From Ariolimax columbianus (taxonomy: Eukaryota; Mollusca; Gastropoda; Stylommatophora; Arionidae), in NCBI GenBank assembly GCA_036924085.1, contig JAVGWX010000004.1, positions 13,638,454-13,702,453 on the forward strand: a stretch of 64,000 bases of DNA. Direction: 5' to 3'. Within the stretch, counting starts at the first letter, position 1. Each line of letters opens with the position of its first letter. Shown piece after piece: positions 55,501-64,000 of this stretch. The notes beneath the pieces were generated by a model. The model was not told where the DNA came from. It did no database searches and saw only the letters and a list, made by a program, of their open reading frames with translations. Both the position numbers and the translations under genes were made by a program.

Positions 55501-58500
55501 GTCCCCTAGGGATCCTAGAGATATAACACCAGCAGACCAACAAGAAGAGGAAGAAACTTTAGCGTCATGCGTGAAGAAGTTGAGGCGGCGGTTAGATCTC
55601 TTAAAAAGGGTAAAGCGGCCGGAGTGGATAACATACCAGGCGAACTTTTAATTCTTGGAAGGACAGTGGTGATAGGTTTCTCTAACAAAAATCTACAACA
55701 TGATATGGCAGACGGGAGAATGGCCCACGAGCTGGTCAAAATCATTGATCATAGTGATAGGAGAATGGCCCACAAGCTGGACACAATCATTGCTCATAGT
55801 GATAGGAGAATGCCCCACACAATCATTGCTCATAGTGATAGGAGAATGCCCCACACAATCATTGCTCATAGTGATAGGAGAATGCCCCACACAATCATTG
55901 CTCATAGTGATAGGAGAATGGCCCACAAAATCATTGCTCATAGTGATAGGAGAATGCCCCACACAATCATTGCTCATAGTGATAGAAGAATGCCCCACAC
56001 AATCATTGCTCATAGTGATAGGAGAATGGCCCACAAAATCATTGATCATAGTGATAGGAGAATGGCCCACAAAATCATTGATCATAGTGATAGGAGAATG
56101 GCCCACAAAATCATTGATCATAGTGATAGGAGAATGGCCCACAAGCTGGACACAATCATTGCTCATAGTGATAGGAGAATGGCCCACAAAATCATTGATC
56201 ATAGTGATAGGAGAATGGCCCACAAAATCATTGATCATAGTGATAGGAGAATGGCCCACAAAATCATTGATCATAGTGATAGGAGAATGGCCCACAAAAT
56301 CATTGATCATAGTGATAGGAGAATGGCCCACAAAATCATTGATCATAGTGATTGGAGAATGGCCCACAAGCTGGACAAAATCATTGATCATAGTGATAGG
56401 AGAATGGCCCACAAGCTGGACAAAATCATTGATCATAGTGATAGGAGAATGGCCCACAAGCTGGACAAAATCATTGATCATAGTGATAGGAGAATGGCCC
56501 ACAAAATCATTGATCATAGTGATAGGAGAATGGCCCACAAAATCATTGATCATAGTGATAGGTGAATGGCCCACAAAATCATTGATCATAGTGATAGGAG
56601 AATGGCCCACAAAATCATTGATCATGGTGATAGGAGAATGGCCCACAAAATCATTGATCATAGTGATAGGAGAATGGCCCACAAGCTGGACACAATCATT
56701 GCTCATAGTGATACCAAAGAAAGGTAACCTCCAACAGTGTCAGAACTACAGAACCATCAGCCTGATTAGCCAGTAATGTTATACTCAAGGTTATCCTTTA
56801 CAGACTGCAGCCACGAGCAGAAAAATGATTGCGGAAGAACAAGCGGTTTTCAGAGATGGTCGAAGCACAATAGTGTAACAGTTCCCGCCGGAGCAACGGG
56901 AGTTTAGGACAGGGGTGAGGTGGTTTCTGATACCTGAACACGTTAAAGCTTAAAGCTACCTGAATGCGTGCCAAGGTCACTCACCGTCTCAACAAAGGAG
57001 AACAGAGTTGGGGCAAGGAATGTGGACAGGTAGAAACTGACCTTTGACCTTCCGATTTTGGTAGGGGGAGATTGATTGGCAGACGGAATGGCAGCGGGGC
57101 TTGCTGCGAGAGAATGAGTGACAGGTGTGCAAAGTGTTTCGTTCCAATAAGACTGAATATAGTCATTCCCTGAAATCCATTGGTCGAGCTCGGACTTTGC
57201 TTGAATGTATATAACTCGAGAGAAAGTTTGGCTCAGGAGGCTGGATGGAGAGGAGGCTAGATAGGGAGATGAGAGCGAGAGAGAGAAAGACTGAATGTAG
57301 ATAGTGTGTTCAACTCAGCGACTTAGGTATAGGAGCTGTTGATAGACTGTTGGACGAATGTTTAGTGATAGAACAGGATCGCTCAAATAGGTGTGAGTTT
57401 TGCATTAATAGATAGTCTGAACGTGTGTTTGTAAGCAAGGACACATTGTGAACGAGTTATGTCCAGATCGCCCGCCTGAGGGGATTTGAGTGAGGAAGAG
57501 TATTTGATAAAGTGTGTTGAGGACGCAGTTAAGGCGATGTGTGTGTGATGTAATTGCAAGGCAATAGAACTGGGTTTAGATAGTTGGGAATGCCATCAAT
57601 AGCTCATGCTTAAAATTCCCGTTTTATTTAATATTTATATATAACATAGGAATAATTAGTAAGATGATATGTATTGAATTGTGTTTGTAATTCCACTACT
57701 CATTTTTATGTATGAGTATTATGTAATAAATATGCCATCTGATGTGTGCTATATTATTTGAAGTGTGTGGTCATGATGATGTGGATGAGTGTGAGAATGT
57801 TCTAAGTTAGAAAACGGCCAGGGCAAACAGTGGGTCTGTTACAAAAGGACCAATTTTTAACCTGCGCTTGATCAGTGAAAAATACATTCAGCACAAACAG
57901 AAATTGTACCAGGTCTTCATTGACTTTAAAAAGGCTTTGGATAGGGTGGGACATGAGGACCTATGGGAAACTGCGCAAATGCATTATATGATGTCGGCTC
58001 ACCCGCAGTTTACCTCAACGGGACCACAGGTGAATGGTTCCGAACGACAGTCGGTGTGGGTCAGGGGTGTCTCCTTTCTCTGACACTTTTCAATGTTTTT
58101 CTAGAACGCATTATGTCAGAAGCATTAGAGGAACACGTTCGGACGATCAGTATAGGTGGACGCATACTCACTAACCTCTGGTTTGCCGACGACATTACCG
58201 GTCTAGCTGTAACAGAACCTGAACTAGCAAGGTTAGTCGCAAACCTGAACAATGCTGCCCATAAATTTGGGATGGAAATCAGAGCAGAGAAAAGTGAGAT
58301 CATGGTCTACGCCCCAGAAGGTATTTAAAACCCGATTATGGTCAAAGGTGAACCTCTGGAAAGTGTTACGCGATTCAAATATCTGGGAGCAGAAATGAAT
58401 GTGGAGAGGTCTAGAGCGGAGATCCAGTCAAGAACTGCAATGGCCATGGTCGCCCTGACCAGACTGGGAATAATCTGGAAAGACAATGTATATACTTTAA

Positions 58501-61500
58501 TGTATACAATGGTCACCTCGGTATACCTCTACGCTAGGCATGTGAGACTTGGATTCTGACGGCTGCCCCAGAACGTACAATTTGCGCAAAGAAAATGAGA
58601 TGCTTGCGAAGAATTCTTGGCATTTCATATTTGGATCCCGTTAAAATCAAAAGTGTTCTTGAAATTGTTAGAAAGGAGTTAGGCCAGTATAAAAAACTAC
58701 TAACTATAGTAAAAACACGAAAATTGACATGGTATGGACATATTTCACGATCGGTGGGACTGACCAAGACCGTCCTGTAAGGAGAGGAAGACCAAAAAAG
58801 AGATGGGAGGACAAAATAAAAGAGTGGACGGGAAGATCTGTAGCTGAAACTAATACCCTGGCGAAATATCGAGACGTATGGCGGGAACTGGTCCGACAAT
58901 CTCCAATAACGGTGCCTCGACGACCTTCTAGGTTACGGGACTGATGATGATGATGATGTTCATGTATGTATTATTTTACTTCCCGTAATCCGCTATGACA
59001 AGCTACTTTATTTCTTCCGAAATATATCAAAAATTGGCAAGTAGATAAAGTTGGATCGGATAGCAACCTCCTCATCTATACCACATTGATGCATTAAAGC
59101 ACCACTGCAGCAGTACTAGTAAAATAAGCTTTGGTGCATGATTTTTGTAAGAAGCCAAATGTATTGGTTTTATTGTGTTTTCTATTAATAAATATTAGGA
59201 ACAATAACAACACAAACCTTTGATAGACCGAGTGGAGACGAGCTTTCGCAAATGTCGCCGCCATGTCCGCTGATTTCTGATGAACTTTCTGCAGGGTAAA
59301 CTGGTTCATTTTTTGATATGTTTGTGTTAGGACAAAAAATTTGCTTCCCAACAAGTGGTACAATTAAAGGTTTTTCCTGTTGCTCTCTCATTAGCTGGTA
59401 CTTTTCTGCTGTGTACAGCATATTCATTCTCATAGGGGGAGGCGAGGGTTTGCTGGTATCATTCTTGTTCATACGCAGACGGAAACTGTTTGGTTTGTCT
59501 AGTAATGACGTCATACCAAGTCTTTTCAAAGCATTTACAAAACACAACTGAAAATAGAAAGTTGGTCTCATGTGTATTGATATCAGTGACAGACTTACGG
59601 GCAGAACATGTAACTACAGTATATATCGTATTACTAGCCATCTGTGTTCACTTTGCATACACGTACACATACACAATCGGAACATTCCTATCGTCTAATG
59701 ACAGTTTATTCATATGCAATATTCATATGATGTTTCATGTGACCCTGTCGTGAGGTGGGAGATTTATTTGTATGTTTCACGTGACCCTGTCGTGAGGTGG
59801 GAGATTGATTTGTATGTTTCTCGTGACCCTGGCGTGAGGTGGGAAATTGATTTATGTGTTTCACGTGACCCTGACGTGAGGTTGGAGATTGATTTGTATG
59901 TTTCACGTGACCCTGAAGTGAGGTGGGGCTTCATCTGTATGTTTCATTTGACCTTGACGTGAGGTGGGGGCTTCACCGGTATGTTTCACGTGACACTGAA
60001 GTGAGGTGGGGCTTGGCTCATTGGTATGTTTCACGTGACCCTAACACGAGGTGAGAGCGTTATCCGTATGTTTCACCTGACCCTCTAGTAAGTTGGGGGC
60101 AGGTAGAGCATGGTTCGCATGACCTTGACATGGTGTGATGACCTTGATCAGTACATTTCACATGAACCTGACGTGAGGTAGATGTCTTGGTTAGTATTTT
60201 TCACATGACATTGACGTGAGGCAAGGTCGTGGTCAATCTGTTTTACAAGACACTGACGTGAGGTGAAGTCTTGGTCAGTATGTATTACAAGACACTGGCG
60301 TGAGGCAGAGGTCGTGGAAAATATGTTTTACATGACCCTGACGTGAAGTGAGGTCTTGGTCAGGTATGTTTTACATTACCCTGGCGTGAGGTGAAGTCCT
60401 ATCAGTATGTTTCACATTACTCTGACGTAAGGTGAGGTCCTATCAGAATGTTTCACTTATCCTTGACGTGAGATATGTTCCTATCAGCATGTTTCACTTG
60501 TCCTTGGCGTGAGATAAGTTCCTATCAGCATGTTTCACTTGTCCTTGACGTGAGATAAGTTCCTATCAGCATGTTTCACTTGTCCTTGACGTGAGATGAG
60601 GTCCTATCAGCATAATTCACTTGTCCTTGGCGGGAGGTGAGGTACCGACAGCATGTTTCACTTGTCCTTGACGTGAGATGAGGCACTGTCAGCATGTTTC
60701 ACTTGTCCTTGACGTGAGGTGAGGTACTGTCAGCATGTTTCACTTGTCCTTGACGTGAGGTGAGGTACTGTCAGCATGTTTCACTTGTCTTTGACGTGAG
60801 GTGAGGTACTGTCAGCATGTTTCACTTGTCCTTGACGTGAGGTGAGCTACTGTCAGCATGTTTCACTTGTCCTTGACGTGAGGTGAGGTACTGTCAGCAT
60901 GTTTCACTTGTCCTTGACGTGAGGTGAGGCACTGTCAGCGTGTTTCCCTTGTCCTTGACGTGTTGTGAGGTACTGTCAGCATGTTTCACTTGTCCTTGAC
61001 GTGAGGTGAGGCACTGTCAGTATGTTTCACTTGTCCTTGACGTGAGGTGAGGTACTGTCAGCATGTTTCACTTGTCTTTGACGTGAGGTGAGGTACTGTC
61101 AGCATGTTTCACTTGTCCTTGACGTAAGGTGAGGTACTGTCAGCATGTTTCACTTGTCCTTGACGTGAGGTGAGGTACTGTCAACATGTTTCACTAGTCC
61201 TTGACGGGAGGTGAGGTACTGTCAGCATGTTTCACTTGTCCTTGACGTGAGGTGAGGTACTGTCAGCATGTTTCACTTGTCCTTGACGTGAGGTGAGGTA
61301 CTGTCAGCATGTTTCACTAGTCCTTGACCTGAGGTGAGGTACTGTCAGCATGTTTCACTTGTCCTTGACGTGAGGTGAGGTACTGTCAGCATGTTTCACT
61401 TCTCCTTGGCGTGAGGTGAGGCACTGTCAGCATGTTTCCCTTGTCCTTGACGTGAGGTGAGGCACTGTCAGCATGTTTCACTTGTCCTTGACTTGAGGTG

Positions 61501-62650
61501 AGGTACTGTCAGCATGTTTCACTTGTCCTTGACGTGAGGTGAGGTACTGTCAGCATATTTCACTTGTCCTTGACGTTAATCCTCGCTCCCAGACCATAGA
61601 TATCAGATAAACGTGGCCCACGTCATATTTATTAAGCAGGCTGTTGTTGTTGTTGTTGTTGTTGTTGTTCTTGTTGTTGTTGAATGCCAACAATAAGTAG
61701 GATTACTCTTTTGTGCGTCCTGAAAAGAACGTTTTTTTGCTGATTGTTGTAACATTCTTTATATACTGAGCGTGCTGATGAAGGTGTGTCCACCAGGGGG
61801 TTGTGCTATGATTGGCTTCATCTGCGTGTCACTCACTACTACGGAGATCACGTCGATCCCCCACCTTTTTAGCCAGGCTGCTGTGAAAACACCTCGTTTC
61901 CAGTGAGCACTGCGGGGAAGTCGATGTGAGAATCTTGGCCAGTATATTTTGCCTGACCCTGACTATCATGTCTGATAAGTATGTTGTGCCTGACCAGACG
62001 TTCGTCTTCCTCCCCCTTATTAGGTAGGTGAACGTGCTACATTAGCTGCTATCATTGTTAAAGATCAAGTGCTATTGACTTGAATGTATTCAATTTTATT
62101 AGAAAAGGTGACTGGTTTCCTTCCTCTCAGCTTTGCTTTCCCTAACAATAATTCTAGTGCACATTTCTATCTGGGTAGACGATAAAATGTCAAGACGGGG
62201 GATTCAGTTCACATCCATTTGCAACGAGACACAAACACGTTATCCACTCTGATAGTCATAATAGGGTTCTATGACAACATGTAATAAACACAGCAGCAAT
62301 TACCAAAAAAAGTGAGTCCAAACGAGAGTCATTAGCAAATAGAAAATGTTAATGAACACTAGACAATATTATATAGAACATTAATAAATATGATCAAGGC
62401 CTGATGAAGTTTAGCATTCTATCGACAGGGATTTGATTCTCATACCTACATGACTGGTAGGCAAACACATGACGCCTAATACATACAAAAGTTATCGAAT
62501 TACCTGCTCTTGATTCACAAGCGAGTCTCTGAGTGACGTCAGTTTTGACAGGTATTCATTACGTCCAACGTCTTGAATGCTTCGGCTGTGTGTTCTTTCC
62601 CTGGTTGATGTGATCTGCGCCTTTTGAAATCCCGCACTTGTTTTTTCCAT
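49807..62650 (-). CDS. Gene 2: three-exon gene, unknown product, 521 aa
   Basis: Exons 62650-62504, 59547-59218 and 50895-49807 join in phase 0 at both junctions, giving 521 codons plus a stop. Splice sites read AG|ttttgagg before exon 1, CAG|GTAATT, TTTTCAG|TTG, AAAG|GTTTGT and TTTTCAG|GTG. The start is the first ATG in the 5' exon (MEKTSAGFQKAQ); the frame is open a little upstream of it, so an earlier start is possible. The protein is basic and polar at its N-terminus. It has a Pro/Met-rich segment in exon 2 (PSPPPMRMNMLYTAEKYQL), a large exon 3 without repeats, and a basic cluster near the end (KKRARRLQ) that might be a nuclear localisation signal. No transmembrane segment or known domain is evident. 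Intron 1 (2956 b) and intron 2 (8322 b) are filled with minisatellites and LINEs. Confidence 0.75.
50935..51375. repeat. (TAC)n/(ACT)n trinucleotide block in gene 2 intron 2
   Basis: Imperfect TAC repeats with TAGAAA and ATTACTA interruptions. It begins about 40 bases upstream of the exon 3 acceptor and so sits next to the splice site. Confidence 0.93.
51390..52330 (-). pseudogene. LINE F: old RNase H-type LINE remnant
   Basis: 51672-51472 reads VIFRLLIGHHRLRYHLFNQF, then CVCGTDKMTSEHQLQKCP. Upstream, degraded traces of RNase H remain (LFSDAISGLAALESRRNTDL near 51940-52000, matching the LTDALAV region of LINE A with the Asp kept). It is the most decayed copy of the family and ends beside the TAC block. 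Confidence 0.75.
52395..52515. repeat. (CTG)n/(TAC)n trinucleotide tract
   Basis: TTCTTC passes into TACTAC, a (CTG)7-like run and (TAC)n. Confidence 0.9.
52795..54425. repeat. 45-bp minisatellite in gene 2 intron 2, about 30 copies
   Basis: The unit is CCTCTTGCTGCCCAAGCCTA, then CAGTATCACCTCCTAAAGCT and TATAG. The left block (52795-53474) uses GCTGCCC and GTTGTCC variants; the right block (53739-54425) uses GCTTACC and GCTGTCTTAGACTAAAG variants. A SINE separates them. As a multiple of three it keeps a 15-residue repeat frame (SLLLPKPTVSPPKAY) open on the plus strand, opposite to gene 2. Confidence 0.95.
53464..53749 (+). mobile_element. SINE family 2 inserted in the 45-bp array
   Basis: 53477-53738. 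A box TAGCGCAGTGG and B-box-like GGTTCATTCCCC in the first 60 bases, then a ~190-bp body ending GGGTTACTTTACTTTTTT. The array resumes with AATGCTAATAG after the SINE although AAAGCTGATAG precedes it, so this 11-base stretch of the unit is duplicated, as expected for a target-site duplication. Confidence 0.88.
54840..55535. repeat. 46-bp minisatellite born from LINE J codons, about 15 copies
   Basis: The unit is TCCCCTAGGGATCCTAGAGA, then TGTAACCCCAGCTGTACAAT and ATGAAG. Its parts are found once, in order, in LINE J's own reading (LYNMTSPRDHRDVTPADQQE). Two unit types exist: one with CTGTACAATATGAAG from the left side of the segment, and one with CAGACCAACAAGAAG from its right side. A 46-base unit shifts the frame, so it disrupts the RT gene. 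Confidence 0.93.
55700..56715. repeat. 36/45-bp minisatellite born from LINE J RT codons, about 26 copies
   Basis: The 36-base unit is ATCATTGATCATAGTGATAG plus GAGAATGGCCCACAAA; a 45-base form adds GCTGGACAC/A. In the RT frame they read GEWPTKSLIIVI and GEWPTSWTQSLLIVI, an exact repetition of LINE J's IWQTGEWPTSW..SLIIVI segment. The plus frame 55700-56776 is open through the whole array and exits into PKKGNLQQCQNYRT. An overlapping frame and the minus frame are also open, because all units are multiples of three. Confidence 0.95.
56874..57843. mobile_element. Solo LTR-like insertion in LINE J (970 bp)
   Basis: Unrelated sequence interrupts the RT between GRST and IFNLR codons. It begins TGTAACAG and ends CTGTTACA, a perfect 8-base inverted terminus of the TG..CA kind typical of LTRs. 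It has a TATA box (GTATATAAC near 57207), AATAAA near 57727 and no coding region. The flanking five bases (AATAG, AAAGG) do not form a clear duplication. A non-autonomous DNA element is the alternative. Confidence 0.65.
58959..59217. other. Gene 2 intron 2, segment next to exon 2
   Basis: Nothing recognised; AT-rich. Confidence 0.5.
59218..59547 (-). CDS. Gene 2 exon 2
   Basis: 330 bases, phase 0 at both ends, acceptor CTATTTTCAG and donor AAAG|GTTTGT. Encodes LCFVNALKRLGMTSLLDKP through SSSPLGLSK. Confidence 0.8.
59735..61578. repeat. 41-bp minisatellite in gene 2 intron 1, about 45 copies
   Basis: The core unit is CAGCATGTTTCACTTGTCCT plus TGACGTGAGGTGAGGTACTGT. Right of ~60640 units are nearly identical. 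To the left they become divergent in length and sequence (TATGTTTCACGTGACCCTGACGTGAGGTGG forms), so the array has a homogenised core and an old decaying edge. Confidence 0.95.
61640..62017 (-). mobile_element. SINE-like dispersed repeat (family 3), copy c
   Basis: Reverse-oriented copy with a (GTT)n tail at its left end (61641-61681), GAATGCCAACAATAAG next to it, and CCAGACGTTCGTCTTCCTCC at the right end. Long stretches match copy b. Confidence 0.78.
62018..62503. other. Gene 2 intron 1, segment next to exon 1
   Basis: No feature recognised. Confidence 0.5.
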
Positions 62651-62660
62651 TTCCTCAAAA
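62504..62660 (-). CDS. Gene 2 exon 1
   Basis: The acceptor-like TTTTATTAG at 62661 suggests a 5' noncoding exon farther right. Coding from ATG at 62650; donor CAG|GTAATT. Encodes 49 residues. Confidence 0.7.
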
Positions 62661-62867
62661 CTAATAAAAATATTTATTTAATTAGGTGAGAAACTATGGA
62701 TAGCATGGAATCGATATGGAAACCCTGTTACTTGTACAGGTAAACGTAATATACAGTTTAACAAAAATTGAAGAGTTAGTATAGACAGAAAAATCCTAAA
62801 TACCAGTATAATTATCAAATAGAAATAACAAATAGAATCCGTTGAATGAAATGTATTTATATCACGT

Positions 62868-63157
62868 GTAGACATATCTCTCCCCTGTCTCGGTTATTCT
62901 GGAACGTCGCCGCATTTCCCTGTTTGGTCATGTTGTCCGGCTGGACAAGGAGGTCCCAGCTCACCAGTTTCTTCAAAAGACTGTGCAAACGGTCTCAACC
63001 CTGCTGGCTGGAAGCGCCGGAGAGATCGTCCCCGAAACACGTAGCTTCAACAGGTAGCGGCTTCCCCATATGCCTTAGTGGAGGCCTGGCAGCACACAGT
63101 TACAACTGGACATGGTGATGTTCATCGGACGCAACGGGCCTCAGACGCCTAAGCGAA

Positions 63158-63215
<58 letters not shown>
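62868..63215 (+). pseudogene. LINE 3' end remnant with (GTT)n tail
   Basis: 62880-63000 reads RRRISLFGHVVRLDKEVPAH, and in a shifted frame NGLNPAGWKRRRDRPRNT. This is the C-terminal 'LFGHVxRLD..VPAH ... WRRxRGRPRxTW' region of an animal LINE. It ends in about 20 GTT units at 63162-63215, directly before the rDNA leader. Confidence 0.72.
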
Positions 63216-63903
63216 GATGTAGGACAGCCATCACTCAAGAGTAAAAGATATGAGCAGATTTGTATGAGAATCTGGGGTAGTTGTCTCGCCGCAGCGACTC
63301 AATTTCAACCAGTGTTCGTAAAGCGATCTGAGTCCCGCCAGGCGGAGCGATAACGCGGGCTTGCGGAAAACGCTCGCCTGCCTTTCCCCGTAGAGCGAAT
63401 TGGGTGCGGTTTGTTGTAGTGGCTCCTCCACCGAGGTGCGCTCGTCTGGTCTGTATCAGGAAACGTGGTCCGTCCGTGGTGATTTATCTAAGGCTTATAG
63501 CAGAGCTCGACAGTACGTCTCGCTGGTGGTCCGACTCTCGCAAAGAGCTTGTGACCGGCAAATGGAAAGCAGGAATCGTTGCCTCGAGGCCCTGCGTTCT
63601 CCTACGGAGAAGGGCAGGCCGGCAGGCCAAATTGTCTCTAGTCCCAGTGAAATTCATTGCCGAGGTCGTTGGGATCCGTTCTGCACAGAGCGCTGCCATC
63701 CCTCCTCGAGCGAGCCCGGTCGGTCGGTCGTCTGGTGCGTGTGGGAGGCCCCTGTCAGGCGGTCCTAGGTCGACGGAGTGAGGGACGGGGGGAACAAACC
63801 GTCCGTCCGTCCCGTCAGTCGGTCCCTGCGGCCGTCCCAGCGAGGCTTTTTACACACCCTTCCTCCGCCGACCGGTGTGTGCTGTACGTACGTCTCCGAC
63901 AGA
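63216..63903 (+). promoter_or_regulatory. Pre-rRNA leader (5' external transcribed spacer) and possibly promoter
   Basis: GC content rises sharply after the (GTT)n tail, with GTCCGTCCGTCCCGTC-type runs typical of rDNA spacers. It leads straight into 18S. The pol I start site cannot be placed by eye. Open frames on both strands here are compositional and not genes. Confidence 0.65.
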
Positions 63904-64000
63904 TATCTGGTTGATCCTGCCAGTAGTCATATGCTTGTCTCAAATATTAAGCCATGCATGTCTAAGTTCACACTGTCTCACGGTGAAACCGCGAATGGCT
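63904..64000 (+). rRNA. 18S rRNA: 18S ribosomal RNA, 5' end (runs off the window)
   Basis: Begins TATCTGGTTGATCCTGCCAG and continues AGTCATATGCTTGTCTCAAA, the universal eukaryotic small-subunit start, then CACACTGTCTCACGGTGAAA as in molluscan 18S. One base is unexpected: position 63945 is T where CTCAAAGATTAAGCC is almost invariant. Only the first ~97 of about 1800 bases are visible. Confidence 0.97.

Larger units (their letters stand above)
54600..58958 (+). pseudogene. LINE J: RT element with two internal minisatellites and a solo LTR
   Basis: A single non-LTR element read on the plus strand in pieces. 54600-54840 reads MVRAKDEWIIDPCTQIQDC and YCSKLYNMTSPRD; 55567-55640 EEVEAAVRSLKKGKAAGVDN; 55700-55730 MIWQTGEWPTSW; 56716-56776 PKKGNLQQCQNYRTISLIS. 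56815-56870 reads KMIAEEQAVFRDGRST; 57865-58330 FIDFKKALDRV, TVGVGQGCLLSLTLFNVFLE and LWFADDITGL, the catalytic box, near 58182. The end, 58595-58944, reads MRCLRRILGISY, LTWYGHISRSVGL and RGRPKKRWEDKIKEWTG. It ends in (GAT)n at 58943. Stops and frameshifts are numerous. The two gaps in the first half are filled by arrays made of its own sequence, and the third by an LTR-like insert. The (GAT)n tail suggests the RTE group. Confidence 0.85.

Noticed and set aside
55693..56706. Minus-strand 337-residue repeat frame (GHSPITMINDFV repeats)
   Set aside because: It is the complement of the LINE-derived array. The plus strand shows the true origin in RT codons.
63400..63914. Arg-rich frames next to 18S
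   Set aside because: High GC content of the pre-rRNA leader leaves several frames open by chance on both strands.

Overview
The window is animal nuclear DNA, most likely from a gastropod mollusc. The evidence is spliced genes with canonical GT..AG introns, many non-LTR retrotransposons, tRNA-derived SINEs, mariner remnants and the 5' end of a eukaryotic 18S rRNA gene at the right edge. The first ~97 bases of that 18S fit molluscan, especially gastropod, 18S as I remember it; I could not run a comparison. There is no bacterial-style operon, phage or defence locus here.

Two split protein-coding genes can be built on the minus strand from splice sites and reading phase. Gene 1 runs from a start codon at 37369 through six exons down to at least 30739 (184 codons so far, no stop reached). 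Its first ~120 residues are acidic and the later part is helix-rich, possibly HEAT-like. Gene 2 runs from 62650 to a stop at 49807 in three exons (521 codons), all joined in phase 0. I recognise neither product. Their introns hold most of the mobile and satellite DNA of the right half.

Layout. 1-9 kb: CR1-like and RTE-like LINE remnants, tRNA-derived SINEs, a possible solo LTR and a composite minisatellite. 10.8-19.4 kb: five large minisatellites and a small LINE 3' end. 20-29 kb: a nested stack on the minus strand. One LINE (A) with clear 12-bp target duplications lies beside an older LINE (H) that took two more copies of A's family (B and C), and C then took a SINE. 30-38 kb: gene 1, with mariner remnants, a (CA)n tract and a 46-bp minisatellite. 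39-49 kb: minisatellites, a long palindromic element, LINE D (same family as A-C), SINE-like repeats and trinucleotide tracts. 49.8-62.7 kb: gene 2; intron 2 carries a 45-bp minisatellite split by a SINE and a LINE (J) whose own coding sequence has expanded into two minisatellites, and intron 1 carries a 1.8-kb 41-bp array. 63.2-64.0 kb: GC-rich leader (external transcribed spacer) and the start of 18S rRNA.

The dominant recognisable LINE family (A-D; related 3' ends E, F, G) ends in RNase H, then a CxC-H-C zinc motif, then a (GAA)n tail. The most unusual signal is minisatellite birth inside unique or coding DNA. Two arrays in LINE J can be traced to the exact codons that were duplicated, and one of them keeps the reverse-transcriptase frame open across about 26 repeats. 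At least twenty unrelated tandem arrays are present in 64 kb.
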